Below, in pieces: positions 1 through 11,308 of a DNA stretch of 64,000 bases. Below the pieces are notes generated by a model. That model ran no database searches and was not told the origin of the DNA. It saw nothing but the letters and a program-made list of their open reading frames with translations. The stretch is from Hymenobacter sp. BT188. GTDB lineage: Bacteria; Bacteroidota; Bacteroidia; Cytophagales; Hymenobacteraceae. A program made the translations under genes and the position numbers. Where the stretch lies: NCBI RefSeq assembly GCF_014333585.1, contig NZ_JACSCW010000001.1, forward strand, positions 682,001 through 746,000, read 5' to 3'. How positions within the stretch are numbered: the stretch's first letter is position 1; each line of letters begins with the position of its first letter.

Positions 1-33
1 TTATTCAGCTAATACCAGCTTGGGAGGCAAAAG

Positions 34-63
34 TTGGCAGTTGCGAAACTTTTGTAGCTTTAC
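34..63 (+). promoter_or_regulatory. Candidate promoter for the POT transporter
   Basis: TTG at 34-36 and TAgcTTTAC at 55-63 are 18 bases apart, which fits the Bacteroidota housekeeping promoter (TTG and TAnnTTTG) except for the last base of the -7 box. It would give a leader of roughly 55 bases before the ATG at 125. Inferred by eye only. Confidence 0.45.
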
Positions 64-124
64 AAACCCCCGATCACTGTTTCGGACAGGTTTCTCTTCC
101 ACCTCCATCTTATCATTCTTTTAC

Positions 125-1555
<1,431 letters not shown>

Positions 1556-1567
1556 GTTTCTGTTGTC

Positions 1568-1605
1568 AAAAAGCCCCCCGTACAGATGTCCGGGGGGCTT
1601 TTTTT
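1568..1605 (+). terminator. Intrinsic terminator after the POT transporter
   Basis: AAAAAGCCCCCCG and CGGGGGGCTTTTT form a 13-bp stem around a 10-base loop, followed by more T. The A tract on the left arm means it could also act on the minus strand. It is built from the G6CT6 element that recurs through the window. Confidence 0.9.
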
Positions 1606-1654
1606 ATGTTTCATACATGTATGTTTTCATACGTATGTTCTTACTGTCCTTCAT

Positions 1655-2050
1655 ATGAGTAAACTCCTTCGATTAGCTCCCGTGCACCGGCAAGCGGGAG
1701 AATGGCGCATTAACTGGTGGCAATTAGTCGGGTGGACCCTGCTGGTCAATACCGTTTTCGGATCCCTCGTCTATTATTACACCCGTCCCGTCCCCAGCCG
1801 CCTGCTCTCCCACCCCGCAGCTGTTATTACCCCGGATGTGCCTCTACTTTCTCACCCCACCGCCGACCTAACGGCTACAACCACTGGCGTTGTAACCTTG
1901 GGCGACACGCTGGAGGTTCATGCGGTGCAAGCCAACGGCTGGTGCCGAGCGACGTTGCGGGAAACCTCTTGGCCAAGCGGAAGGGGAGCCACCGGCTACA
2001 TCCAAACGAGCTACCTCTCTCTGCTGGATTCTATTAAATTCACTCGCTAA
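1655..2050 (+). CDS. Small membrane-anchored SH3-like protein
   Basis: A 131-residue protein of unknown function. It has one hydrophobic segment near residues 22-42 (WWQLVGWTLLVNTVFGSLVYYY) followed by an extracytoplasmic stretch. The C-terminal part (GDTLEVHAVQANGWCRATL, then GYIQTSYLSLL) has the look of a bacterial SH3-type domain as found in wall- or envelope-binding proteins. The frame is open from 1586, but that would start inside the upstream terminator, so the ATG at 1655 is chosen. It ends in front of a bidirectional terminator shared with groEL. The SH3 call is by pattern and moderately sure; the role is unknown. Confidence 0.6.
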   Translation: MSKLLRLAPVHRQAGEWRINWWQLVGWTLLVNTVFGSLVYYYTRPVPSRLLSHPAAVITPDVPLLSHPTADLTATTTGVVTLGDTLEVHAVQANGWCRATLRETSWPSGRGATGYIQTSYLSLLDSIKFTR

Positions 2051-2114
2051 GCCTAAGCAGTGCGGGACCTTACAGTAGAGGAAGTTAAATACTATTGCAG
2101 CGCGAAGCAAGCAT

Positions 2115-2151
2115 AAAAAAGCCCCCTAGACCAAGTCTGGGGGGCTTTTTT
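2115..2151. terminator. Bidirectional terminator between the SH3-like gene and groEL
   Basis: AAAAAAGCCCCCTAGAC and GTCTGGGGGGCTTTTTT pair (one G-T wobble) around a 3-base loop. With A and T tracts on the two sides it can stop transcripts from both converging genes. Confidence 0.88.
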
Positions 2152-2189
2152 ATATTAAACGAACAGCTTAGCTAGCTGCGCGGCTGATA

Positions 2190-3839
<1,650 letters not shown>

Positions 3840-3877
3840 TTAAATAGAGAGGTAATTCTGGAAAAGAAAAGGAAACC

Positions 3878-4168
3878 CTACAGAACGGCGAAAATGTCAG
3901 ACTCACGCATGATGAGGTAATCTTCCCCATCTACGGTGATCTCAGTGCCGGCGTACTTACCATAGAGCACTTGGTCGCCCACTTTTACCTGGGGGGCAAT
4001 GAGGGTACCACTATCGGCTACTTTGCCTTCGCCTATGGCCACTACTTCGCCGCGCTGGGGCTTTTCCTTGGCCGTATCGGGGATAATAATGCCCGACTTG
4101 GTTTTTTCCTCGGCGGCGGCTGGCGCGATAATTACGCGGTCGGCCAGCGGTTTCATGCTAAGTGACAT
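3878..4168 (-). CDS. groS: Co-chaperonin GroES
   Basis: GroES forms the heptameric lid of the GroEL chamber. With the start at 4168 ([14 protein letters not shown]) the protein has 96 residues, the normal size. Typical sections are the mobile loop around [17 protein letters not shown], then [21 protein letters not shown] and [13 protein letters not shown]. The open frame reaches back to 4243, but those extra residues are unlike GroES. A second ATG at 4156 (MKPLADR) is also possible. An inverted repeat with a third copy of its half-site lies upstream and may control the operon. Confidence 0.98.
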   Translation of the reverse strand: MSLSMKPLADRVIIAPAAAEEKTKSGIIIPDTAKEKPQRGEVVAIGEGKVADSGTLIAPQVKVGDQVLYGKYAGTEITVDGEDYLIMRESDIFAVL

Positions 4169-4245
4169 ATTGTACGTTTTGGTTGAAAGATGTTGAGTGA
4201 ATAAACCCGTGCGCCGTTCCCGACACTTCTTATGCCAGCCCACTC

Positions 4246-4337
4246 AAACCTGACATAATGGTCGTTAAAGTGAACTTTTTGGGGGCCCATACCAAAATTT
4301 TGCTGCCAAACGTGTCAGGTTTGTCGAAACCTGACAC
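4246..4337. promoter_or_regulatory. Triple half-site AAACCTGACA upstream of groES, possible heat-shock operator
   Basis: GTGTCAGGTTT (4312-4322) and AAACCTGACAC (4327-4337) form a perfect 11-bp inverted repeat with a 4-base spacer. A third AAACCTGACA copy stands at 4246-4255, so the three copies span the groES upstream region. It is not the classical CIRCE sequence (TTAGCACTC and its complement). Binding by a regulator is an inference. Confidence 0.5.
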
Positions 4338-4351
4338 ATTGAGAAATGCAT

Positions 4352-4388
4352 AAAAAAACCGATGGCTTCCAAGCAGAAAGCCATCGGT
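4352..4388 (-). terminator. Terminator of the secG transcript
   Basis: Read on the minus strand, ACCGATGGCTT and AAGCCATCGGT form an 11-bp stem followed by a run of seven T. It separates secG from groESL. Confidence 0.88.
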
Positions 4389-4418
4389 GATAGGGTTGAG
4401 GATAAGAGCAGCGAAGCC

Positions 4419-4853
4419 TTACTGGTTGCCGGTTGTTGAAGCTGGGGCGGGAGCAGGAGTTGTAGTAGACTGTTGAGCGGGGGCAGATGCTGCTCGCTCA
4501 TTAGGAGTAGCCGTGCCGGAGGCTGCAGGAGCCGTAGCACCTGGAGCCGTAGGAACTGGAGTAGCAGGGAGTTGCGTTTGAAGCGCGCGCTCTTGGTTGA
4601 TGCTACGTGCCGGGCCGTTATCACCGCCACCAATAATCATGTGGGTACCAAGCGTAAGAACCATCAATCCTAAGGCGAAGCCCCAAGTTAGGCGCTCCAA
4701 TAGGTCGCCGGTGCGCTTTACGCCCATCAGATTGGCAGCTCCACCAGAACCGAACTGGTTCGACAGTCCGCCACCCTTTGGATTTTGGGCCAATACAACG
4801 AGGGCTAGAAGCAAGCAAACAAAAATAATCAGGGCAATGAGGGCAATATACAT
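4419..4853 (-). CDS. secG: Preprotein translocase subunit SecG
   Basis: SecG is the small third subunit of the SecYEG channel in the inner membrane. Two membrane helices (residues about 2-22 and 57-76) flank the conserved cytoplasmic loop QNPKGGGLSNQFG, which is diagnostic. The protein is 144 residues, longer than most SecG, because of an Ala/Pro/Thr-rich tail (about residues 90-144) that is usual in Bacteroidota and probably disordered. Its ATG directly abuts the stop codon of the upstream TPR-like gene, so the two are probably translationally coupled. A terminator follows. Confidence 0.96.
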   Translation of the reverse strand: MYIALIALIIFVCLLLALVVLAQNPKGGGLSNQFGSGGAANLMGVKRTGDLLERLTWGFALGLMVLTLGTHMIIGGGDNGPARSINQERALQTQLPATPVPTAPGATAPAASGTATPNERAASAPAQQSTTTPAPAPASTTGNQ

Positions 4854-6287
4854 CTACTCGAAGGTTTGCAATTGTTGGATTTGGTCGGCAAAATACGCCT
4901 TTTTTTCCGGCTGACGCACTATCAGCCGTTCATATATTTCAATGGCCTTGCCGATTTTGCCCTGCCGAACCAGAATGCGAGCCAGACTTTCTGATGCCAA
5001 ACTGGGCTCTGCAAGCGTACTACGCACCGATAAATCAGCTTGCGCTTCGGTAGTCGGGGGCAACGGTAATGGAGCTCTAAAGCGAGGCTTGCTGCGTAAA
5101 AACTTATCAATTAAATCAATGCTAGTTGGCACAGGCGGCAGCACGGGCTGGTGCTGTTTTAAGTACTGAAGCAGCAAAGCATCGGGTTCGAAAAAGGCGC
5201 TGGGGGGCAAATCCAGACTGTATTCGTCGTGCGCTTGTAAGCAGAAACCCAGGCGGCTACCTAAGCCCGGCGCGTATCCAACTTCTTCATCAGCCCAAAA
5301 AGGAGGAATGACAGCGGGTTGCTTAGCTACCGCTTTCTCGACCTCAAATAAATTATATGTTGGAACGGGCAGCGTTTGGGCCAAGCCAAACTCGAAACGG
5401 GAGGAACCAACTTCCACCGGAGGACGGATGGGCGGCGGTGTTAGCGGCAATTCCTCCTCAGTCAGCTCTGATTCTGTTAGTTCTGTCTCTAGCTCAATAG
5501 TTACAAACGAATCTTCCACCCCCGCTGTCGAAGCGAACGGCTCCTCAATAGGCTCGAATACATCCGGATCCGCTGCTATAATCGCTACATCAGCTTCAGC
5601 GCTTTCTGCTAAAGGCGTTTCCTCAACTGCTGAGTCTGCAACCACAGGAGGCTCAGTAAGCTCTTCCGCCAATTGGCCATCAACTTCATGGAACGGCGTG
5701 TCAGATACGTCATTAGATTCCGTGTCTGCTTGCAACGGAATTTCTGACGTAGCGTCAAGTAATACAGCTTCTGAAAACGGAACCTGTGTCGGTGCCTCTT
5801 TTGCTTCTAATTCAGTACTAGTAGAGCGGGAGTCCTGAATGGCCTGCTGCTTAGCATCATAAGCGCCGTCAAGCGATTGATTATCACTTATATCAGTTTC
5901 AGGGCTTTCGCTATTGTCAGCAGCTTGTGATAATTCAGGTCCAGCAGCAATAGTATCAACCGGTAGTGGGGCAACTATTGCAAGCTGAGCCATAGGTACA
6001 GCTTCTACGTGCTCATCCTTAGCTGTAGCAGGTACTTCAGCGAGCGACATCGGTGCCGGCAGCTCAATGAGGGCGCGCAGCTGCTGCCTGTCTACCGCGT
6101 AGGTGGCGGCGCGGCGCAGGCGCTGTGCTGCCAGCATGCTGCCCCGATCATGAGCAGCTTTTGCCAGCAGTAAATGGGCGGTCTGGCAGTACGGAAAAGT
6201 AGCCGCTAACTGCTCCAACTCCTGAACTTCCGTCTCCGAAATGCCCCCCAAATTGTCCAGAATATGCAGCAGCGAGGCGCGGGTCAT
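4854..6287 (-). CDS. Large acidic protein with helical-repeat ends
   Basis: A 477-residue protein with no known function. The N-terminus (about 1-75) is helical and resembles a repeat found in Bacteroidota proteins encoded beside secG (HILDNLGGISETEVQEL, then FPYCQTAHLLLAKAA). Residues about 80-280 are very rich in Glu, Ala, Ser and Thr and probably disordered. The C-terminus (ARILVRQGKIGKAIEIYERL) is a clear tetratricopeptide-type helix pair. No signal peptide or membrane segment is visible, so it is likely cytoplasmic. It lies between lptE and secG on the same strand, which suggests an envelope-biogenesis role, but that is inference from position. Confidence 0.8.
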   Translation of the reverse strand: MTRASLLHILDNLGGISETEVQELEQLAATFPYCQTAHLLLAKAAHDRGSMLAAQRLRRAATYAVDRQQLRALIELPAPMSLAEVPATAKDEHVEAVPMAQLAIVAPLPVDTIAAGPELSQAADNSESPETDISDNQSLDGAYDAKQQAIQDSRSTSTELEAKEAPTQVPFSEAVLLDATSEIPLQADTESNDVSDTPFHEVDGQLAEELTEPPVVADSAVEETPLAESAEADVAIIAADPDVFEPIEEPFASTAGVEDSFVTIELETELTESELTEEELPLTPPPIRPPVEVGSSRFEFGLAQTLPVPTYNLFEVEKAVAKQPAVIPPFWADEEVGYAPGLGSRLGFCLQAHDEYSLDLPPSAFFEPDALLLQYLKQHQPVLPPVPTSIDLIDKFLRSKPRFRAPLPLPPTTEAQADLSVRSTLAEPSLASESLARILVRQGKIGKAIEIYERLIVRQPEKKAYFADQIQQLQTFE

Positions 6288-6457
6288 GATGTGCGGTACT
6301 AAATTTTAGTTGGCTAAGAATGGATGCTTAGCTTAAAAATGGCTTCAAATACGAAAAGAACCTAGCAGCGCCATCGTTTGTAGAGCCGACAACAATACGG
6401 CAATTTATTTACTAAACAGGCGCCACAGTGTGGCTAGTAAGCCTGACGCTAGAGTAA

Positions 6458-6991
6458 TTACCAGTTGGCTACCGACTTATTAAAAACGTCGGTGATAATG
6501 TTATTGGTAATGACGCGAACGCGCGGGTCATTGTTAATCGTGGTGATGTCTTCCGTGGCCGAGAAGCTGTCGCTGCTTTGAAAGGTTTGCTCCAAGTCCT
6601 GCAAAGGGTCTTTGGTGTTCACAAATTTTACCTGCACCTGAATAGTCAGCCGGTTCTGGCCGGCCTGGTCAATATTTCCTTCGCGCTGAATGGCAGCCGG
6701 CGCGAAATCATAAGCTGTAATGGCACCTTCAAATTGTAGGTCGCCATCGCGGGGCACGAGCTTAAGGGTGGTATTACGCTGAAAATAATCCTTGAAGTCC
6801 TCCGTAAAGCGTTGAGCCAGAAAGGATGGACCGTTGCTGGCGTTGTTCTGAAACGTTGCTATAGATATAGTTTTTACTGCGGGGTCGATGTTGGTGCCCG
6901 TAAAGGAATACACGCTGCAACCAGCCAGCAGAAACAGAAAAAAGCCCCCCAGTAGCCAGCCAGTCAATCGATTAAAGCTGCTCCAGATCAT
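6458..6991 (-). CDS. lptE: LptE-like LPS-assembly lipoprotein
   Basis: LptE-type lipoproteins plug the LptD barrel that inserts lipopolysaccharide into the outer membrane. The start at 6991 (MIWSSFNRLTGW) gives 177 residues with a lipoprotein signal ending in FLLAGC, so acylation would be at that Cys. The body (SVYSFTGTNIDPAVKTISI, then FTEDFKDYFQRNTTLKLV) matches the Bacteroidota LptE family. The first 20 bases of the gene overlap the end of the sigma-54-type activator, so they are co-transcribed. The signal peptide reads LLGGFF because it contains the G6CT6 element. The family is fairly certain; no lptD is in the window. Confidence 0.85.
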   Translation of the reverse strand: MIWSSFNRLTGWLLGGFFLFLLAGCSVYSFTGTNIDPAVKTISIATFQNNASNGPSFLAQRFTEDFKDYFQRNTTLKLVPRDGDLQFEGAITAYDFAPAAIQREGNIDQAGQNRLTIQVQVKFVNTKDPLQDLEQTFQSSDSFSATEDITTINNDPRVRVITNNIITDVFNKSVANW

Positions 6992-8306
6992 ATTGCTTGA
7001 GTTTGCGGTATAGGGTGCGCTCCGAAATACCCAGGTCGTGAGCAGCATATTTACGCTTGTTATGGTGCTTCTTGAGCGCCTTCATAATCATTTCCTTCTC
7101 CTTAGCCTCCAGCGACAATGTTTCCTCTTCTGTTTCGTGCGGAATATCTTCCACCCGCTGGGCTTCATCGTCGTAGGTCAGTTCCTCGTCGCTGTCGTTC
7201 AAATCACTAACGGGACGCGGAGAAATAAAGTACTCGCCAGCACCTTCGGTCGGTGCAGGACGATTCAGGCGGCCGCCTTCATAGGAGGAAGCAACGTTTA
7301 GGTTATTGAAAAGATGGCTGTTTTGCCGTAGAAGCTCCTGCGCCTCCGCGGGGCGCTGCCCGGCTGCCAGGTCCAGAACTAGCTTTTTTAAATCGGTCAT
7401 ATCGCGGCGCATATCAAACAGCACTTTGTAAAGCAGGTCGCGCTCCGAGTATGTGTTGTTTGCACCTGCACCATCAGGATTTGCGGCGCTCAATAGCATA
7501 GGCAAGCGGCTGCTCTGATCGGCTGGCAGATACTGGCGCAGACGGGCCGCATCCAGCTCACGCTCCATTTCCAGAACCGACATTTGCTCGGCAATATTCT
7601 TCAGCTGCCGAATGTTGCCCGGGAACCGGAAGCGCTGTAACTCAGCTACTGCATCAGGAGTAAGACTAATCGGCTTGACGCGGTAGCGCTCAGCAAAATC
7701 AGTTGCAAACTTTCTGAATAATAGATAGATATCGTCTCCTCGATCACGCAAAGGTGGAACTGTAATAGGAACAGTATTAAGACGATAATAGAGGTCTTCG
7801 CGGAAGCGGCCTTCGCGTACAGCGTCCAGTAGATTTACGTTGCTAGCCGCCACTACACGCACGTCTGTCTTCTGCACCTTGCTGGCACCCACCCGAATGA
7901 ACTCGCCATTTTCGAGTACGCGCAGCAAGCGGGCTTGCGTACCAAGCGGCATTTCCCCAATTTCATCGAGGAACATAGTGCCCCCATTCGTTACCTCAAA
8001 GTAACCCTTGCGGGCCTCATTGGCGCCTGTAAACGAGCCTTTTTCGTGGCCAAACAGCTCGGAATCGATAGTGCCTTCAGGAATTGCACCGCAGTTGATG
8101 GCAATAAATTGCCCATGCTTGCGGGGTGAAAGAGCATGGATAATTTTGGAAAAGGATTCCTTACCTGAGCCGCTCTCCCCCGAAATAAGCACGGTCATAT
8201 CGGTGGGCGCCACTTGGGCAGCCACCTGAATGGCGTAGTTCAGCGCTGGCGCATTGCCAATGATGCCAAACCGTTGTTTAATAGATTGTATTTCGCTGGG
8301 AGTCAA
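6972..8306 (-). CDS. Sigma-54-dependent type transcriptional activator, no receiver domain
   Basis: A 444-residue AAA+ enhancer-binding protein. The ATPase domain starts almost at the N-terminus: Walker A GESGSGKE (about residues 43-50), the sigma-54 contact loop GSFTGA, Walker B GGTMFLDEIGEM, then the arginine-finger region. An acidic linker follows and a C-terminal Fis-type helix-turn-helix (KKHHNKRKYAAHDLGISERTLYRKL is divided by the linker's end). There is no receiver or other N-terminal sensory domain, so activity is probably set by expression or a partner. The gene overlaps lptE. Whether it truly acts with sigma-54 here cannot be told. Confidence 0.92.
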   Translation of the reverse strand: MTPSEIQSIKQRFGIIGNAPALNYAIQVAAQVAPTDMTVLISGESGSGKESFSKIIHALSPRKHGQFIAINCGAIPEGTIDSELFGHEKGSFTGANEARKGYFEVTNGGTMFLDEIGEMPLGTQARLLRVLENGEFIRVGASKVQKTDVRVVAASNVNLLDAVREGRFREDLYYRLNTVPITVPPLRDRGDDIYLLFRKFATDFAERYRVKPISLTPDAVAELQRFRFPGNIRQLKNIAEQMSVLEMERELDAARLRQYLPADQSSRLPMLLSAANPDGAGANNTYSERDLLYKVLFDMRRDMTDLKKLVLDLAAGQRPAEAQELLRQNSHLFNNLNVASSYEGGRLNRPAPTEGAGEYFISPRPVSDLNDSDEELTYDDEAQRVEDIPHETEEETLSLEAKEKEMIMKALKKHHNKRKYAAHDLGISERTLYRKLKQYDLEQL

Positions 8307-8401
8307 AATCAGTAGGTAGGGTTTCGTTAGAAGACGAAAATCGGCCGCGTTTACTTTAGCTATTAAATAACCCCTGCAGTAATAAGGGTCAATTCCTATG
8401 C

Positions 8402-9859
8402 TTAAATGGCGTTGCCGAATAAGGTGCTGGCTGTGCAGTCGTGCACCAGCACGTTCACATAATCGCCTTTCTGGAAGGTTTGTTTTGGAAAGAGGACCAC
8501 TTTATTCTGGTCGTTTCGACCGCTCAAAAACTCATCAGAACGCTTAGAGAAGCCTTCAACTAACACCTTGTGGACCTGGCCAATAGCACGTTGGTTGCGG
8601 ATTAGATTATGCTTTTGCTGAACCGCAATGACTTCGGCTAGGCGTCGCTTTTTTACCTCCAGCGGCACATCATCTTCTAACTTACGAGCGGCCAGGGTGC
8701 CGGGGCGCTCTGAGTAAAAGAACATGTATGCCATATCGTATTGCACTTGCTCCATTAGGCTCAGCGTGTCCTGATGCTCCTCCTCCGTTTCGGAGCAGAA
8801 ACCCGAAATCATATCGGTGCTAATGGCACAGTCTTCGCCCAGAATGCGGCGGATGGCCTGCACCCGATCTTCGTACCAAGCGCGGTCGTAGGTTCGATTC
8901 ATCAGCTTGAGTACCCGCGAGTTACCACTTTGGGCAGGTAAGTGAATGTAGTTGCAGATGTTGTCGTACCGAGCCATGGTGTACAATACCTCGTCGGTAA
9001 TGTCTTTGGGGTGAGACGTAGAGAAGCGCACCCGCAACTCAGGGCTGAGTAACGCCACGCGCTCCAAAAGTTGGGCAAAGTTTACTTGCTCCAAGCCATC
9101 TTCCGAAGCCCATTTGTAGCTGTCCACGTTCTGGCCCAGCATGGTGACTTCCTTATAGCCAGCGTCAAGCAAGTCACGGCACTCCTGCACGATACTGTGC
9201 GCATCACGACTGCGTTCGCGGCCGCGGGTGAAGGGCACGACGCAAAAGGAGCACATGTTGTCGCAGCCTCGCATGATGCTCACGAAGGCTGATACCCCAT
9301 TGGAGTTAAGGCGTACCGGCGTTATATCGGCGTACGTTTCCTCGCGGGAGAGCAGCACGTTTACCGCTTTTTGCCCCCCATCAACTTCCTGAATCAGGCG
9401 GGGCAGGTCACGGTACGCATCAGGCCCTACCACGAGGTCTACAATCTTTTCTTCTTCTAAGAATTTGGTCTTCAGGCGCTCAGCCATGCAGCCGAGCACA
9501 CCAACTAGCAAACCGGGGTTCCGCTTTTTATAGCCGTTAATCTGAGAAAGCCGCATGCGTACCGTCTGCTCGGCTTTTTCCCGAATAGAGCATGTATTGA
9601 GCAGCACCAAATCGGCACCTTCTAGTTGTTCCGTGGTGTCAAACCCTTCCTGAAACAGGATGGAGGACACGATTTCGGAGTCAGAAAAATTCATCTGACA
9701 ACCGTAGCTTTCAATATAGAGCTTGCGCTGCCGGCCAGTGCTGGTAGCGGCACTAACCCGAACCTCACCGCTGGGGGTATGTGCGTGGTCAGCGGGGGCG
9801 GTGGAAGCCGGAGTATCTAGAAAGTCGAGAGTAAGAATGGGCTGCGACATAGCGGTCAA
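8402..9859 (-). CDS. miaB: tRNA-2-methylthio-N6-dimethylallyladenosine synthase MiaB
   Basis: MiaB is a radical-SAM enzyme that adds the methylthio group to i6A at position 37 of tRNAs reading UNN codons. The 485-residue protein has the three domains in order: the N-terminal UPF0004 domain with cluster-binding Cys in [20 protein letters not shown] and [10 protein letters not shown]; the radical-SAM motif CDNMCSFC with the following TRGRERSR; and a C-terminal TRAM domain. An alternative ATG three codons in (9850) cannot be excluded. A -7 box lies just upstream. MiaE, which hydroxylates the product, is encoded at 18764-19372, and the paralogue MtaB at 27731-29062. Confidence 0.97.
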   Translation of the reverse strand: MTAMSQPILTLDFLDTPASTAPADHAHTPSGEVRVSAATSTGRQRKLYIESYGCQMNFSDSEIVSSILFQEGFDTTEQLEGADLVLLNTCSIREKAEQTVRMRLSQINGYKKRNPGLLVGVLGCMAERLKTKFLEEEKIVDLVVGPDAYRDLPRLIQEVDGGQKAVNVLLSREETYADITPVRLNSNGVSAFVSIMRGCDNMCSFCVVPFTRGRERSRDAHSIVQECRDLLDAGYKEVTMLGQNVDSYKWASEDGLEQVNFAQLLERVALLSPELRVRFSTSHPKDITDEVLYTMARYDNICNYIHLPAQSGNSRVLKLMNRTYDRAWYEDRVQAIRRILGEDCAISTDMISGFCSETEEEHQDTLSLMEQVQYDMAYMFFYSERPGTLAARKLEDDVPLEVKKRRLAEVIAVQQKHNLIRNQRAIGQVHKVLVEGFSKRSDEFLSGRNDQNKVVLFPKQTFQKGDYVNVLVHDCTASTLFGNAI

Positions 9860-9875
9860 ACACGAATAGGGAGGG

Positions 9876-9883
9876 CAAAGGTA
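9876..9883 (-). promoter_or_regulatory. -7 box for miaB
   Basis: The minus strand reads TACCTTTG (TAnnTTTG), 16 bases before the start codon at 9859. No clear -33 TTG was picked out. Confidence 0.55.
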
Positions 9884-10000
9884 GGCCTTTTAGGCTTAAA
9901 ATGACAGAATGGCAGAGATTACAATACGTAAGATTTGGGCTCTCTTTGCAAAGCGCACTCCTTAGAAATAATCCATTGTGCCTTGTCGTTCGTCTGGCCT

Positions 10001-11275
10001 TTAAATAATTTCAGCGCCCAAAACCTCCAGCATCGCTTTTGCCTTTAATAAGCACTCTTCATATTCAAGCTCCGGGACCGAATCGTAGGTGATGGCGGAG
10101 CCTACCTGGAAGGAGAGGTAGCCCGTGACGGCGTTGAATTGCAGACTGCGAATGACCACGTTAAAATCGAAGTTGCCCGAGGGCCAGATGACGCCGAGGC
10201 TGCCGCTATAGAGGCCGCGACGGTTATGCTCATACTGCTCAATAAGTTGCATAGCCCTGATCTTGGGGGCGCCCGTCATGGAGCCCATTGGAAAGGTGGC
10301 ACGCAGTGTATCCACGAAGTCACATTCGGGCCGACGTCGGGCTTGCACAGTAGAAATCATCTGCCAGACGTGCTGGAAACTGTAAAGACCGAATAGTTCG
10401 GGCACCTGCACTGAGCCCGTGACAGCCACGCGGGCAAGGTCGTTGCGCACCAGATCCACAATCATCAGGTTTTCAGCTTGTTCTTTCTCATTGTGGCGCA
10501 ATTGCTGACACAATTCCTCATCTTCCTCAGCCGTCAGGCCGCGGCGGATTGTGCCTTTAATAGGTTGAGAAAGAAGTACATCGTGTTGCTGCCGGAGAAA
10601 GCGCTCGGGCGACGCGCATAGTAGGTATCGATCCTGCCATTTATAGAACCCAGCGAAAGGGGTAGGTGACGCTGCATTAAGCTGTAGGAAAGTTGAAACG
10701 GGCTCTATAGCAACGTGCTCAGCGTAAAATTCCTGACACAGGTTTAGCTCGTACACTTCGCCATTCAAAATGTCTTCCTGAATAGCCGCTACGGCCGCGA
10801 GGTACTCAGTTTTAGGCATGCGGGCGCGCATCTGAGGCACCGAAACGGCAGCATGAGCTGGTACTGAAGTAGCTAAAATTTCATCCAAAATGCCCCCTAG
10901 ACCGTGAATCTCCACGGAATCCGAGTGCCATATCAGCCAGCTTTCTGGTAAAAAAAAATGGAGATTAGGGAAAGATAACCCATCGAAATGATGACTATTG
11001 AGGTCTTCTATTTGATTCTTTAGTTCATAGCTTAAAATACCGCAACGAGGAGCGTTAGTAGGTTGCTCCAGCCAGGTTCTCAATTCATTCAGATCGGTAG
11101 GTGGCGATGCAGCAGTAGCACGCACACCTAGCAGCCGCGAAAAAGCCCCCTGTGGATAGGCTAGGTCATTTGATTCGTAATAGGCGCAGTACGCAAAGCG
11201 GGCAGCCCAATGCAAGGCTTTGGCCCGAAACTCAGCGGGCGTAATGGATAAGCTGGACAGCGGAACGATTAACAC
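10001..11275 (-). CDS. pabB: Aminodeoxychorismate synthase component I (PabB)
   Basis: The enzyme converts chorismate with ammonia to 4-amino-4-deoxychorismate for folate synthesis. The C-terminal chorismate-binding domain is clear: QPIKGTIRRG, ENLMIVDLVRNDLARV, MGSMTGAPKIRAM and RRGLYSGSLG. The Lys in PIKGT is the residue typical of PabB, where anthranilate synthase usually has Ala, so PabB is preferred over TrpE. The 424 residues are near the family norm. The start must be the GTG at 11275, since no other plausible start comes before residue 140; it lies only five bases after a -7 box. No pabA or pabC is adjacent. Confidence 0.9.
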   Translation of the reverse strand: MLIVPLSSLSITPAEFRAKALHWAARFAYCAYYESNDLAYPQGAFSRLLGVRATAASPPTDLNELRTWLEQPTNAPRCGILSYELKNQIEDLNSHHFDGLSFPNLHFFLPESWLIWHSDSVEIHGLGGILDEILATSVPAHAAVSVPQMRARMPKTEYLAAVAAIQEDILNGEVYELNLCQEFYAEHVAIEPVSTFLQLNAASPTPFAGFYKWQDRYLLCASPERFLRQQHDVLLSQPIKGTIRRGLTAEEDEELCQQLRHNEKEQAENLMIVDLVRNDLARVAVTGSVQVPELFGLYSFQHVWQMISTVQARRRPECDFVDTLRATFPMGSMTGAPKIRAMQLIEQYEHNRRGLYSGSLGVIWPSGNFDFNVVIRSLQFNAVTGYLSFQVGSAITYDSVPELEYEECLLKAKAMLEVLGAEII

Positions 11276-11279
11276 AGGG

Positions 11280-11287
11280 CAAAAGTA
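11280..11287 (-). promoter_or_regulatory. -7 box directly before pabB
   Basis: The minus strand reads TACTTTTG, ending five bases before the GTG start at 11275, so the transcript would have almost no leader. Confidence 0.55.
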
Positions 11288-11308
11288 AGGGTCGTGAACG
11301 CTTGTGTT

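Noticed and set aside
4312..4337. Inverted repeat considered as a terminator of secG
   Set aside because: No T run follows it on the minus strand, and a proper terminator already stands at 4352-4388.
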